A program made the position numbers and the translations under genes. A stretch of DNA of 44,876 nucleotides, taken from assembly GCA_015478655.1 (NCBI GenBank), contig JADMIJ010000030.1, forward strand, positions 1 to 44,876, written 5' to 3'. This DNA comes from Acidimicrobiales bacterium. Its GTDB lineage: Bacteria > Actinomycetota > Acidimicrobiia > Acidimicrobiales > RAAP-2. How positions within the stretch are numbered: the stretch's first letter is position 1; every line of letters begins with the position of its first letter. The notes under the pieces were generated by a model. It had not been told where the DNA came from. It made no database searches and worked only from the letters and a program-made list of their open reading frames with translations. Shown here piece after piece: positions 1 through 9,619 of the stretch.

Positions 1-131
1 GGTCGTCCACTACGAGTCGCGTAAGTCACAATGATTAACGCGCGAGAGCACTAGTTCGCGGCCTGTCTTCATGTAACAACTGGCTGCAGCCACAATTCTG
101 GCGAATCGAGGGCTGAGAAGAGGAGACGTCA

Positions 132-404
132 ATGACCACAACGGAGACAAAAGCCGATGGCACCGACCGCATCATCGAGTCGGTCCAGGATGCGGAGAAC
201 TCGGCGCTCGAGGCAGTGCGGAGGTTCCTTGACACCGTCAACGGGGTGTTCCCAGATCTGTCGGCTGACGGCGGTCCTCGCAAGAAGATCATCGATTCGG
301 CGTTCAAGATGACGGAGCAACTGGTTGGCACGTCGACGCATTTTGCGCAAAGGATGGTCAAAGTTGGCCAGAACGCGCTGCGTGAGACAGAGAGAGGCGA
401 CTGA
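132..404 (+). CDS. Small phasin-like helical protein
   Basis: This 90-residue protein has no signal peptide or membrane segment. It is mostly amphipathic helix, with a run of acidic and small residues at the N-terminus and a longer helix carrying KKIIDSAFKMTEQLV and RMVKVGQNAL. That pattern resembles granule-associated phasins and similar short actinobacterial proteins. The ATG follows a good Shine-Dalgarno (GAGGAGA, about 6 nt upstream). The next gene is a wax ester/triacylglycerol synthase, so a role on lipid or polyester inclusions is attractive, but it is inference from context and helix pattern only. No catalytic motif is visible. Confidence 0.6.
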   Translation: MTTTETKADGTDRIIESVQDAENSALEAVRRFLDTVNGVFPDLSADGGPRKKIIDSAFKMTEQLVGTSTHFAQRMVKVGQNALRETERGD

Positions 405-616
405 ACCGCTCGGGCCTCGAGGCGTCCGGCATGTCCGGCGATCCGGGACGGGCACCCCCGACCCGTGACTGCGCGTTCCGGACCCTTGGTGTCCCCCTTT
501 GGCATCCTCCTTCCACCGAACTCTTGACCGCTGTGGGGACGTGATGGCCTGCGTACGTGATCCGAATTGGAAGTGACTATGCCGACGGAAGGGACCTCCC
601 CGATCCGGGAGCCGCT

Positions 617-2020
617 ATGACCGAACGATCAGAGCGATTCATGCGGGATACGGATGCGTTCTCGTGGTATCTCGAGGCCGATCCCAATCTCCGGGTCACG
701 ATCCTGGCCATCGCCTGGCTCGACGGTCGTCCCGACTACGAGGTGCTGACGGCTCGGCTGGAGCGAGCGACCCGGCTCGTTCCACGTTTCCGGCAGCGTC
801 CGCTCCAGCCGCCGGGCCGATTGGCGCCGCCCCGTTGGGTGGACACTGACTTCGATTTGTCATTGCATCTGCGCCGCATCGATTCGCCTCGGCCACACAC
901 CCGGGCCACGGTGCTCGATTTCGCTCGCGTTGAGGCTATGAGCGGCTTCGACCCGACCCGGCCGCTGTGGCAGTTCACGTTGGTCGAGAACCTGGTCGGC
1001 GACCAATCCGCGTTGGTCATGAAAGTCCATCACTCATTGACGGATGGGATCGGTGGCGTTCGGCTGGCCCTTCTGCTGTTCGACACCACGAGCGGGGCCG
1101 ATCCCGGGGAAGAGGTCCCTATACCGGAGTGGGACGGGAACACTCCCGGTACCATGACGCTCGTTCGAGAGGCGGTCGCCTATACCACGCACCGCGTCAC
1201 GGAAACCGTTCGCCATGGGCTGTCCGATGCCATCCCTACGGCGATTCACGCGGTCCGACATCCGTGGGACTCGGCTGCCGACGCGTTGGCAACAGCGCTT
1301 TCGGTTGCTCGGTTCGTGGAGCCGGTCCCCAGCACGCTCTCGCAGTTGATGACCGGAAGAGGTCTCGATCGCCATCTGAGCATGGTGGACGTTGACTTTC
1401 GGGACCTGAAGCAAGCGGCCGCGTCGGTGGGGGGTTCGCTCAACGATGCGTTCGTGGCTTCGATCACCGGCGGTTTACGTCGCTACCACGAGCACCACGG
1501 CGCTCCTGTAGGTGACCTCCGGATCACCATGCCGATCTCGATCCGCAAGGAGGACGACCCGGCGGCGAGCAATCGGATCACGCTCGCTCGGTTCAGAGTG
1601 CCTGTCGGGGTGGCGGATCCGGCCGAGCGGGTGCGCATGACCGGCCGGCGCTGCCGCTCCGCCCGGGACGAGCGTGCGCTACCGCTGTCGAACTCGATCG
1701 CCGGCGCCTTGAACATGCTCCCTTCGAGCGTGGTCGGGAGCATGCTGAAGCACATCGACCTGCTGGCCAGCGACGTACCGGGCATGAAGACCCCCATCTA
1801 CCTCAGCGGCGCGCCGGTGTCGGGGTACCATGCCTTCGGGCCGACGACCGGCGCGGCGGTGAACGCCACCCTCTTCACCTACTGCGGGATCTGTTGTGTG
1901 GGTTTCACCATCGACACGGCTGCGGTGCCCGATCCCGATGTCCTCATGAAGTGCTTCTGTCTGGGGTTCGACGAGGTCTTGGACCTGGTCGGTGACCATC
2001 GTCCGGTCGAGCTGCCCTGA
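617..2020 (+). CDS. WS/DGAT family acyltransferase
   Basis: This is a wax ester synthase/acyl-CoA:diacylglycerol acyltransferase, which makes storage triacylglycerol or wax ester from acyl-CoA at the inner face of the membrane. The family active site HHxxxDG is intact as HHSLTDG, near residue 138 from the chosen start. The C-terminal half carries the family's second-domain sequence, including ASNRITLARF and the later LSGAPVSGY stretch. The frame is open from a GTG at 557, but the ATG at 617 is preferred: it has GGGAG 5 nt upstream and gives the usual short N-terminus before the DAFSWYLE segment. It follows the phasin-like gene with a gap of about 210 bp. Confidence 0.9.
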   Translation: MTERSERFMRDTDAFSWYLEADPNLRVTILAIAWLDGRPDYEVLTARLERATRLVPRFRQRPLQPPGRLAPPRWVDTDFDLSLHLRRIDSPRPHTRATVLDFARVEAMSGFDPTRPLWQFTLVENLVGDQSALVMKVHHSLTDGIGGVRLALLLFDTTSGADPGEEVPIPEWDGNTPGTMTLVREAVAYTTHRVTETVRHGLSDAIPTAIHAVRHPWDSAADALATALSVARFVEPVPSTLSQLMTGRGLDRHLSMVDVDFRDLKQAAASVGGSLNDAFVASITGGLRRYHEHHGAPVGDLRITMPISIRKEDDPAASNRITLARFRVPVGVADPAERVRMTGRRCRSARDERALPLSNSIAGALNMLPSSVVGSMLKHIDLLASDVPGMKTPIYLSGAPVSGYHAFGPTTGAAVNATLFTYCGICCVGFTIDTAAVPDPDVLMKCFCLGFDEVLDLVGDHRPVELP

Positions 2021-2215
2021 AGCTCGAGCCGTCATCTGGGACTCCGGAGCGCGACCGGGGCCGGGGTCATATCTATGGTCAACACGACGTCTCTTGGGCC
2101 CGAGCCGAAGGGAGGCCATGAACCGAGGTCCAGCATTCGCAGGTCCACCGCCCTTCCAGTCGTTTCCGTGACGTCGCCGAAGCCACGTCTTCTCCCGGCG
2201 CCCGCAGGGGTGGGA

Positions 2216-3157
2216 CTACCCGGGCCGGGTGGCCCCGGCCAGCCCCGGCCATCGGGCGCTGTCGAATCGCACCAGGGCGCCGGTGTGGGGTGCATCGATC
2301 ATCTCGCCCGCACCCACGTAGAGTCCGACGTGGTCCACGCCGGAGGGCCCGCTGCCGAAGAAGATGAGATCGCCCGGTTGCACGGTCGAGCCGGCGGGGA
2401 CTCGAGGTCCGATGTCGAATTGGTCTTGGGCGACACGGGGCAGGGCGATGCCCGCGTTCCGGTAGGCGGCCTGGGCCAGACCGGAGCAGTCGAAGCCACC
2501 ATCGCCGGCGCCGCCCCAGACGTACGGGGTGTTGAGCTGCTGGGCGGCGAAGGAGAGGGCGACCACCACGGTGCCCGAGGCGTTCGGATCCTGCCCGTAG
2601 GCAACGGCCAGGGTGAGCACGGTGTTGACGTAGGTCTCGGAGTGGTTGTAGTCGGCGATGGCTGTCCGCAGGGTGGCGGGTGCTCCCGCACCGTTGCCAC
2701 AGAGCAGGGCCGCCGCGGTGTAGACGGCATCGGTGGGGTCGTAGGGCGACGCCGGTTGCGCTCCTCCCGGCCCGACGGTGGCGTAGGCCGCGAACGTGGC
2801 CGGTTCGAACTGCATCGGGCCTTCCGCACCGGCGGCATTGGCGCCGGACCACACTCCCGGGGCCGTCGACTGGCCGCTGCGGGTCTCGACGGTGCCGATG
2901 GCGGCGAGCACCGGCCAGGGCAGTCCGGTGCAGGTGTCGGCCGCCTGCTGGTAGAGCGTCAACCACGTCGGAGGGATGGCCGGACCCGGCTGGACTCCTC
3001 CGGACCCGGGCAGCTGTCCGGTGGACGGGCCGGCCGCATTGGCAGGGCCCGAGCCGGAGGACCCGGCCCCCGCCCCGGCCATGACCGCCACCAACAGCAG
3101 CAGACCCACCGTGAAGATGATGACCGCGATGACGGCCACCGAGACGAACTTGCCCAT
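2216..3157 (-). CDS. Secreted lytic transglycosylase / NlpC-P60 peptidoglycan hydrolase
   Basis: This is a two-domain cell-wall hydrolase of 313 residues. Residues 1-30 form an N-terminal membrane anchor or signal segment (IAVIIFTVGLLLLVAVMAGA). A lytic-transglycosylase-like domain follows (about 60-190), with the Glu of GTVETRSG as candidate acid and the MQFEPATF segment. The C-terminal NlpC/P60 domain (about 205-313) has the nucleophile Cys in FDCSG, the His in VDHVGLYVG and a polar third position in DAPHTG. It should cleave both glycan and stem-peptide bonds outside the membrane. GGAGG lies upstream of the ATG. It is transcribed divergently from the acyl-CoA ligase gene. Confidence 0.88.
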   Translation of the reverse strand: MGKFVSVAVIAVIIFTVGLLLLVAVMAGAGAGSSGSGPANAAGPSTGQLPGSGGVQPGPAIPPTWLTLYQQAADTCTGLPWPVLAAIGTVETRSGQSTAPGVWSGANAAGAEGPMQFEPATFAAYATVGPGGAQPASPYDPTDAVYTAAALLCGNGAGAPATLRTAIADYNHSETYVNTVLTLAVAYGQDPNASGTVVVALSFAAQQLNTPYVWGGAGDGGFDCSGLAQAAYRNAGIALPRVAQDQFDIGPRVPAGSTVQPGDLIFFGSGPSGVDHVGLYVGAGEMIDAPHTGALVRFDSARWPGLAGATRPG

Positions 3158-3412
3158 CGCCGAACCTCCGCGCCGGCTGGTCGGACAGCGTGAGCGGCCT
3201 CGCTCAGAGGGTCGGGATGGCGGGAGCGCCCCACCGCCCGTGCCGGCGTGCCAGCTTCGGGCTCCGAGGCCTCCAGTTCAGCATCGGCTCCTCCGCCGGC
3301 GCAACCCCCTCGGCCCGGTGCCGGCGCCAGGCCCGGGCTCAAATGACCCGACGGATCTGGATCGGTATGCTCGGTCATCCGGCATTCCGGAGGTGACAGG
3401 GGAGGGCCGACC

Positions 3413-5047
3413 GTGCTCAGTACCATGCAGGATGCTCCGCTGTTGGTCAGTGGGATCATGCGCCACGGCCAGCAGGTCTACGGCGACAGCCAGGTCATCA
3501 CCATCACCGGGCCGGCGGGCGAGTACCTCGAGGCCTCCTTCACTGAGGTGGCCGAGCGCGCCGAGCGCCTGGCCGCCGCCCTCGAGCGCCTGGGCGTGGG
3601 TGACAGCGACCGGGTGGGAACGTTCCTGTGGAACAACCAGACCCACCTCGAGGCCTATCTGGGCATTCCGGGCATGGGGGCGGTCCTCCACACCCTGAAC
3701 CTCCGTCTCTTCCCCGAGCAGCTGGCCTTCGTGATCAACCACGCCGAGGACAAGGTCATCATCGTGGACGGATCCCTCATCCCCCTGCTGGCGCGGGTCC
3801 GTGACCAGCTGGGCACCGTGAAGCACATCGTGGTGGTCGGGGACGGCGACCCCAGCGCCTTGGGGGAGACCCTCTCGTACGAGGAGCTGCTGGGCGCCGA
3901 GGAGCCGGGCTATGACTGGCCCACGTTCGACGAGCGCCAGGCCGCGGCCATGTGTTACACGTCAGGCACCACCGGCAACCCCAAGGGCGTGGTCTACAGC
4001 CATCGTTCGACCTACCTGCACACCATGGCCATCACCTCGGGTTCGTCGCTCGGGATCAACGAGTTGGACCGGGTGCTGTCCATCGTGCCCATGTTCCACG
4101 CCAACGCCTGGGGGACCCCCTACGGCGCCTTTCTCACCGGGGCCGACCTGATCATGCCCCAGATGTTCCTCCAGGCCGAGCCCTTGGTGGCGACGATCGC
4201 CCGCCACCGGCCGACCCTGTCGGCCGGGGTGCCGACCATCTGGAGTGATCTCCTCCGCTACGCCCAGACCCACGAGGTGGATCTGTCCTCCCTCCGCCTG
4301 ATCACCGCCGGTGGGGCCGCAGTACCCCGGACCCTCATCGAGCGGTTCCAGGATGAGTTGGGCATCGAGATGGTCCAGGGCTGGGGCATGACCGAGACCA
4401 GCCCGCTCTGCTCATTGGCGCTGCCTCCGCGCGGCACCCCTCCCGAAGAGGAGATGAACTGGCGGGCCAAGACTGGCCGCGTCGTGCCGGGGGTCGAGAT
4501 CCGTGTGGTCGGGGAGGACGGAACGGTCCTTCCGAACGACGGAGAGTCGGTCGGCGAGTTCGAGGCCCGGGGACCATGGATCGCCGGCTCGTACTACAAC
4601 GATCCGACGCCGGAGCGGTTCCACGACGGCTGGCTCCGGACGGGGGATATCGGATCTCTCGACCGCCGCGGGTACATGCAGATCAGCGACCGGACCAAGG
4701 ACGTCATCAAGTCCGGAGGGGAGTGGATCTCCTCGGTGGAGCTGGAGAACGAGGTGATGGCCCATCCGGGCGTGGTGGAGGCCGCTGTGATCGCGGTGCC
4801 CGACGAACGCTGGAGCGAGCGCCCTCTGGTGGTGGTGGTGCTCGAATCCGATACGACACTGAATGCCGATGAGCTGCTCGAGTTCCTGACCGGTCGGGTG
4901 AGCCGCTGGTGGCTTCCCGAACGCTGGGTGTTCATCCAGGAGATCCCGAAGACCAGTGTGGGCAAGTTCGACAAGAAGGTCCTTCGCTCCCAGCACGCCG
5001 ACGGGGTATTCGAGGTCGTCGAGGTCGAGATCAAGACCGGGCGCTGA
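3413..5047 (+). CDS. Long-chain fatty acid--CoA ligase (AMP-binding, FadD type)
   Basis: This is an ANL-superfamily enzyme that activates a fatty acid through an acyl-adenylate to acyl-CoA. The P-loop YTSGTTGNPKG lies near residue 182, followed by the adenine-binding GWGMTETSP, the hinge region TGDIGSLDRRGYMQISDRTKD and the C-terminal catalytic Lys segment SVGKFDKKVLR. The 544-residue length is normal. The GTG start has GGGGAGGG 6 nt upstream and is preferred over the ATG at 3425. The small gene at 5054 follows after 6 bp, so the two are probably co-transcribed. The exact chain-length preference cannot be read from sequence. Confidence 0.92.
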   Translation: MLSTMQDAPLLVSGIMRHGQQVYGDSQVITITGPAGEYLEASFTEVAERAERLAAALERLGVGDSDRVGTFLWNNQTHLEAYLGIPGMGAVLHTLNLRLFPEQLAFVINHAEDKVIIVDGSLIPLLARVRDQLGTVKHIVVVGDGDPSALGETLSYEELLGAEEPGYDWPTFDERQAAAMCYTSGTTGNPKGVVYSHRSTYLHTMAITSGSSLGINELDRVLSIVPMFHANAWGTPYGAFLTGADLIMPQMFLQAEPLVATIARHRPTLSAGVPTIWSDLLRYAQTHEVDLSSLRLITAGGAAVPRTLIERFQDELGIEMVQGWGMTETSPLCSLALPPRGTPPEEEMNWRAKTGRVVPGVEIRVVGEDGTVLPNDGESVGEFEARGPWIAGSYYNDPTPERFHDGWLRTGDIGSLDRRGYMQISDRTKDVIKSGGEWISSVELENEVMAHPGVVEAAVIAVPDERWSERPLVVVVLESDTTLNADELLEFLTGRVSRWWLPERWVFIQEIPKTSVGKFDKKVLRSQHADGVFEVVEVEIKTGR

Positions 5048-5053
5048 CCCCCG

Positions 5054-5293
5054 GTGGGTGCCGATCCGGCTGACATCGCCGAGCGCCTGCGCGGGATCGG
5101 GGAGGAGCTGGCCGACCTGGCCCTCGACCGGCTGCGAGAGGCGACCGACTCGGTGCGGGCCGGGGGAGTTCCCGATCCGGCGGTGACCGCCGAGGAGAAG
5201 CGCATCACCCGGGCCCGGCGGTCGGTGGACAAGGCCGCCTCGCTGCTGGATGGGCCGCGGTCTGCGCCTGTGACCCCCGAGGAAGGTCCCTGA
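5054..5293 (+). CDS. Small helical protein of unknown function
   Basis: This 79-residue soluble protein is highly charged. It has two predicted helices (about residues 5-35 and 45-65), joined by a Pro/Gly turn, and a flexible acidic tail. It contains no cysteine and no membrane segment. The start is a GTG 6 bp after the acyl-CoA ligase stop, which implies translational coupling. I do not recognise a family. The tight linkage suggests a partner or regulator of the ligase, but that is inference. Confidence 0.6.
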   Translation: MGADPADIAERLRGIGEELADLALDRLREATDSVRAGGVPDPAVTAEEKRITRARRSVDKAASLLDGPRSAPVTPEEGP

Positions 5294-5308
5294 GGGCCTT
5301 CGGGCGCC

Positions 5309-5344
5309 GGGGCGCAGCCCCCGAGGTTCCGGACCTTGGTCCGG
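5309..5344. terminator. Double hairpin between convergent genes
   Basis: Two GC-rich hairpins lie back to back between the convergent ends of the acyl-CoA ligase operon and the LOG-family gene. The first is GGGGC-gca-GCCCC (5309-5321). The second is the near-continuous palindrome CCGGACC-tt-GGTCCGG (5329-5344). Neither has a T-tract, as is common in high-GC actinobacteria. The position and symmetry favour a bidirectional terminator. Confidence 0.55.
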
Positions 5345-5364
5345 GACCGAGGTGGGCGGACTCC

Positions 5365-6420
5365 TCAGCCGAGTCGATTCAGGGTGTCGATCAACTGCCG
5401 GAGCCGTCCGTAGTGGACCTTGTCGAACCGGAACACCAGTCTGGGCAGGTCGAGGTGGTCGTGGTCGGCACGTTCGGGGGGCAGCGGCTTGGACAGGCGC
5501 ATGACGCCTTCGCCGACGAGGTCGGCGAAGGCACGGTTGAGGTCGGTCAACTCGGCCTTGCCCGGGGCCACCAACAGCCTGATGACGAGCAGGTCACCCA
5601 CCCACCGGCACGACTGGTAGTTCCGGTAGAAGCCCAGCAGCTCGTCTGTGGCCCGGCCCACGTCGTCAGTGACCATGAAGAGGGCGCGGTCGTCGGGGGA
5701 CACCAGGTCACGCGGCTCGACCTCGGTGTCGAGGAACTCGTTCCAGGCATTCCAGAACGCCCCCCCCGGCGTGTCGAGCATGACCACGGGCGCCGGTTCG
5801 GCCTTTCCCGTCTGGAGGAGCGTCAGCAGTTCGAATCCCTCGTCGAGGGTCCCGAACCCACCGGGCAGCACGACGTAGCCATCCGACTCCTTGATCAACA
5901 TGAGCTTGCGGGTGAAGAAGTACCGCATCTCGACCAGCTTGGGATCCTGGGCGATGAAGGCGTTGGCCCCCTGCTCGAACGGGAGTCGGATGTTCACCCC
6001 GATGGACCGGTCGCGCCCCGCCCCCTCCATGCCGGCGGCCATGATGCCGGGGCCGGCCCCGGTGACGACCATCCAGTCGGCATCGGCCAGCGAGCCGGCG
6101 AGGTCACGGGCCGAACGGTAGGCGGCATGGTCGGGCCGGGTGCGGGCCGATCCGAAGATGGTGACCTTCCGTTGCCGGCGGAAGGGTCGGAACACCCGGA
6201 ACGCCTCCGCCATCTCGGCCAGGGCGGAGTCGGCTAATTTGAGATCGATGACCTCGGTGCCCACGGTAGCCAGGCCCACCACGGTTCGGAGCATCGATCG
6301 GTAGAGCCGCTGCTGGGTGCGTGAGGTGCCATCCGTTGCCAGGGCTTCGGCCAACTGGGCCACCGCCGTCTCGACCCGGTCGTCGGAGTCGGGCTCGGAG
6401 CCGCTCGATTCCGGGGCCAT
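5365..6420 (-). CDS. LOG-family (lysine decarboxylase-like) nucleotide hydrolase
   Basis: This is a Rossmann-fold protein of the LOG/TIGR00730 group, whose members release bases from nucleoside monophosphates. The signature PGGFGTLDE lies near residue 185, and the upstream GSARTRP and VTGAGPGIMAAG segments form the nucleotide-binding core. At 351 residues it is longer than the roughly 200-residue plant and bacterial LOG enzymes: about 75 helical residues precede the core and a C-terminal extension follows. That layout recalls PpnN-type nucleosidases. The ATG at 6420 lies 1 nt beyond the fbiC stop codon, so the two genes are one transcription unit. The annotation as phosphoribohydrolase is by family; the substrate is unknown. 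Confidence 0.85.
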   Translation of the reverse strand: MAPESSGSEPDSDDRVETAVAQLAEALATDGTSRTQQRLYRSMLRTVVGLATVGTEVIDLKLADSALAEMAEAFRVFRPFRRQRKVTIFGSARTRPDHAAYRSARDLAGSLADADWMVVTGAGPGIMAAGMEGAGRDRSIGVNIRLPFEQGANAFIAQDPKLVEMRYFFTRKLMLIKESDGYVVLPGGFGTLDEGFELLTLLQTGKAEPAPVVMLDTPGGAFWNAWNEFLDTEVEPRDLVSPDDRALFMVTDDVGRATDELLGFYRNYQSCRWVGDLLVIRLLVAPGKAELTDLNRAFADLVGEGVMRLSKPLPPERADHDHLDLPRLVFRFDKVHYGRLRQLIDTLNRLG

Positions 6421-6421
6421 C

Positions 6422-8800
6422 TCAGTTGGCGGCTGCGAGTGCTTCGGTGCGGCCCCCGTGACCCGGGACCCGTCCGTACAGCGTGGTCCGTTGGGCCAGC
6501 GTGCGCCCCAGCGGGATGACGATGGCGCCGAAGCGCTCGGCATCCATCATCTGGCCGTGGGCGGCCCCGGCGGCCCGGGAGATGTTCTCGTCCATGAGGG
6601 TGCCGCCCAGGTCGTTGACGCCGGCCCTGAGTATCTGCCGCACCCCTTCGACTCCCAACTTGACCCAACTGATCTGGATGTTGTCGATGGCGCCGCGATA
6701 GGCGATCCGGCCGACGGCATGCATGAGGAGTGTCTCGCGGAAGGTCGGCCCTCTGCGGGATCGGCGCTGCAGATAGATGGGCGTGGCCATGTGCACGAAG
6801 GGGAGCGGCACGAATTCGGTGAACCCCCCCGTCTCGGCCTGCAGGGCTCGGGTCCGGATCAGATGGCGGGCCCACGAGCGGGGCCGTTCGACGGCGCCGA
6901 ACATGATGGTCACATTGGAACGGAGCCCGACGCCATGGGCGGTGCGGTGGGCGAAGAGCCATTGGTCGGTGTCGATCTTGTCCGGGCACAGGATCTGCCG
7001 CACCGGATCGTCGAGGATCTCGGCGGCGGTCCCCGGCAGGGTCTTGAGGCCGGCGTCACGCAAGAGGACCAGATAGTCCGCCAATGACATGTCCGAGCGG
7101 CGGGCTCCCTCGGTGACCTCGAGCGCGGTGAAGCCGTGGATGTGGATGGTCGCCGACGCCTCGCGCACCGCCTTGATCACCTCGAGGTAGTACTCCCCGT
7201 CGAACTTGGGATGGATCCCCCCCTGAAGGCAGACCTCGGTGGCGCCCAGCGCCTCCGCTTCGCGCACCCGCTCGGTGATCTCGCTCAGTTCGAGGAGGTA
7301 GGGGCTTCCCCGGAGGTTGAGGGAGAGCGGCCCCTTGGAGAAGGCGCAGAATTTGCACTTGAATGTGCACACGTTGGTGTAGTTGATGTTGCGGTTGGCC
7401 ACGAAGGTGACCTCGTCTCCGACCGCTTCGAACCTGAGCAGGTCGGCCACCTCGGCCACCGCCCGAACCTCCGGTCCGCGGGCCCCGAACAAGGTGACGA
7501 TCTCGTCCTCGCCGACGGCGTCCCCGTCGAGCACACCGGCCAGGACGTCGCCTACCGCGCTGCCGGTGGTCGGAGACGGGACGACGGGAGGCCTCCTTTC
7601 CACCACGCCGGCAGGACCGCGGCGGATGTCGAGGCGCGTGCTCAGCAGAGCCGGGGGCGGCGTCTCTCCGCCCGAGCACCATGGGTGGTCGCGTCCCAGC
7701 CCTTCGGCATCCGAGGCGTCGAGCACGGGAAAGCGCATGTGGTCGTCAAGCCATTGATCGGGTCCCAGGGCGAAGCTGGGGTACAGGGTCAGCCGGGGAG
7801 CCAGGGTGAATCCGGCCTCTTCGGTCGCCTGGCGCAGGATGCGCAACGCCGGCCATGCCCGCTCCGGGTTGACATGATCGGCGGTTACGGGCGAGACCCC
7901 GCCCCAGTCGTCGATCCCCGAGTCGAGGAGCGGAGCGAGGTCGTCCGAGAGATTCGGCGGCGCCTGCAGGTGGACCTCGGGGGGGAGCACCAGCCGGGCG
8001 GCGGCGATCGTCCACAGGAACTCGTCGGTCGGGCACGGGGGAGATCGGTGCATGGAGGTGTCCGCTTTGGGCAGGAAGTTCTGGATGATCACCTCCTGCA
8101 CGTGGCCGTGACGACGGTGACTGTCGGCGATTGCCTCCAAGGCGTCCAGGCGATCGGCGCGGGAGTCGCCGATCCCAACCAGCAGGCCGGTGGTGAACGG
8201 AACCTGCGCCACGCCGGCGGCGTCGAGCGTGGCCATCCGCCGCGCCGGTGTCTTGTCGGGCGCGGCGCGGTGGGCGGCCAGGTCGGGGTTGACCGATTCG
8301 ATCATCATGCCCTGGCTGGCCGTCACCTCCCGCAGCCGGACGAGGTCCTCCAGCGCCAGGGCGCCGGCGTTGGCGTGAGGCAGGAGGCCCGTCTCTTCGG
8401 CCACGGCCCGGCAGGCTGCCACCAGGTAGTCGACCGTGGATGTGAATCCGTGGTCGGTCAGCCATCGGCGGGCGACCGGGTACCGATCTTCGGGTCCCTC
8501 TCCCAGGTTGAAGAGCGCCTCGTGGCAACCGGCCTCCCGGCCCGCACGGGCGATGCCGAGGACCTGCTCGATGGTCAGATACGGGGATTCGACCCGGGCC
8601 GGTGCCTTGGCGAAGGTGCAGTAGCCGCAGCGGTCGCGACACAGCATGGTGAGAGGGATGAACACCTTGGGGGAGAAGGTGATCCGGTTGCCGTGGGCTG
8701 CGTCGCGGACCCCGCGGGCCCCGGCCTGCAGCTCGTCGATCGGCGTGGTGATCAGGGCCGTGTGCGCCGTCCCGGGCCGCGGCCGGGCGGCAAGGTTCAC
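6422..8800 (-). CDS. fbiC: 7,8-didemethyl-8-hydroxy-5-deazariboflavin synthase (FO synthase)
   Basis: FbiC is the fused CofG-CofH radical-SAM enzyme that makes the deazaflavin chromophore of coenzyme F420 from tyrosine and a flavin precursor. Both radical-SAM clusters are visible. The N-terminal CofG half has CRDRCGYC (Cys54, Cys58, Cys61) and the C-terminal CofH half has CTFKCKFC near residue 476. The 792-residue length fits the actinobacterial fusion. The start is a GTG. It follows the lactonase gene after 80 bp and is almost fused to the LOG gene downstream. An F420-type oxidoreductase at 43.1 kb is a likely user of the cofactor. Confidence 0.95.
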   Translation of the reverse strand: MNLAARPRPGTAHTALITTPIDELQAGARGVRDAAHGNRITFSPKVFIPLTMLCRDRCGYCTFAKAPARVESPYLTIEQVLGIARAGREAGCHEALFNLGEGPEDRYPVARRWLTDHGFTSTVDYLVAACRAVAEETGLLPHANAGALALEDLVRLREVTASQGMMIESVNPDLAAHRAAPDKTPARRMATLDAAGVAQVPFTTGLLVGIGDSRADRLDALEAIADSHRRHGHVQEVIIQNFLPKADTSMHRSPPCPTDEFLWTIAAARLVLPPEVHLQAPPNLSDDLAPLLDSGIDDWGGVSPVTADHVNPERAWPALRILRQATEEAGFTLAPRLTLYPSFALGPDQWLDDHMRFPVLDASDAEGLGRDHPWCSGGETPPPALLSTRLDIRRGPAGVVERRPPVVPSPTTGSAVGDVLAGVLDGDAVGEDEIVTLFGARGPEVRAVAEVADLLRFEAVGDEVTFVANRNINYTNVCTFKCKFCAFSKGPLSLNLRGSPYLLELSEITERVREAEALGATEVCLQGGIHPKFDGEYYLEVIKAVREASATIHIHGFTALEVTEGARRSDMSLADYLVLLRDAGLKTLPGTAAEILDDPVRQILCPDKIDTDQWLFAHRTAHGVGLRSNVTIMFGAVERPRSWARHLIRTRALQAETGGFTEFVPLPFVHMATPIYLQRRSRRGPTFRETLLMHAVGRIAYRGAIDNIQISWVKLGVEGVRQILRAGVNDLGGTLMDENISRAAGAAHGQMMDAERFGAIVIPLGRTLAQRTTLYGRVPGHGGRTEALAAAN

Positions 8801-8880
8801 GCGGGAGAGCCGGGATCGGCGGGCATCGGCGACACCTTACCGGAGGAGGTTGTGGCGGCGACCGGGCGGTCTGGCGTCGC

Positions 8881-9609
8881 TCACCCGCCGGGGCCCTGGA
8901 CGGGCAGAGGGGTGTCGCCGAGGGCGGCCGGGTCGACCAGCCACAGCACCCGGTCGGCCGTGGCTCTGGCCGCCGGCAGGTCCTCGCCGGCCACGATGCG
9001 CCCGAAGGCCGACCGCTTCGACGCACCGGAGACGGTGAAGACCACCAGCCGGGCCCGGGCGATGGCCGGAAGGGTGAGGGTGATCCGGTCGTGGGCATTG
9101 TTGGCGCTGGGATCGCGGTTGGCCATGACCAGCACGCCGGGGTCGTCCACCTCCAGGGCGACGGAGCCGGGGAAGAGGGAGGCGCAGTGGCCGTCCGGTC
9201 CCATCCCGAGGTGGATGAGATCGAAGGCACCGAGCGGATCGATCAGGCGCTGATAGGCGGCGGCCGCCGCCTCGGGCGCTCCGGATCGGTACATGGGGTG
9301 GTCCGACCTCACCGGCCCGACCGGACCCAGCAGCACCTCGGCGATCATCCGGTGGTTGGAGTCCGCATGATCGGGGGGCACGCACCGCTCGTCGCCCAGG
9401 TAGACGTCCACTGCGGTCCAGTCGACTGGGGTGGTGCCGCCCAGGCCGGGAGCCGACAGCGCTACCAGCCGTCGGTAGCACGCCTCGGCGGTCGAACCGC
9501 CCGAAAGGAAGAGGGAGAACCCAGCAGTCGTCGCCGCGTGCAACGAGCCGGCCACCACCCGGGCCAGGGCGTCGGGGACCGACTCCACCACTTCGACCGT
9601 CCCGTTCAC
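8881..9609 (-). CDS. pgl: 6-phosphogluconolactonase
   Basis: The enzyme hydrolyses 6-phosphogluconolactone to 6-phosphogluconate in the oxidative pentose phosphate pathway. The 242-residue length is typical of the SOL/DevB family, and the family segments LSGGSTAEACY, VYLGDERCVPPDHADSN and HLGMGPDGHCASLFPG are all present. The GTG start lies 10 bp after the zwf stop, so it is the last step-specific gene of the tkt-tal-gnd-zwf-pgl run. Confidence 0.93.
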   Translation of the reverse strand: MNGTVEVVESVPDALARVVAGSLHAATTAGFSLFLSGGSTAEACYRRLVALSAPGLGGTTPVDWTAVDVYLGDERCVPPDHADSNHRMIAEVLLGPVGPVRSDHPMYRSGAPEAAAAAYQRLIDPLGAFDLIHLGMGPDGHCASLFPGSVALEVDDPGVLVMANRDPSANNAHDRITLTLPAIARARLVVFTVSGASKRSAFGRIVAGEDLPAARATADRVLWLVDPAALGDTPLPVQGPGG

Positions 9610-9619
9610 CGCAGGGCCC

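Noticed and set aside
2959..3459. Minus-strand frame starting MTEHTDPD upstream of the NlpC/P60 gene
   Set aside because: It runs into the hydrolase in another frame, lacks a family match and has a Gly/Ala/Pro composition expected by chance.
7136..9253. 705-residue plus-strand open frame opposite fbiC and pgl
   Set aside because: It is antisense to two certain genes and has repetitive Gly/Arg/His-rich sequence typical of shadow frames in GC-rich DNA.
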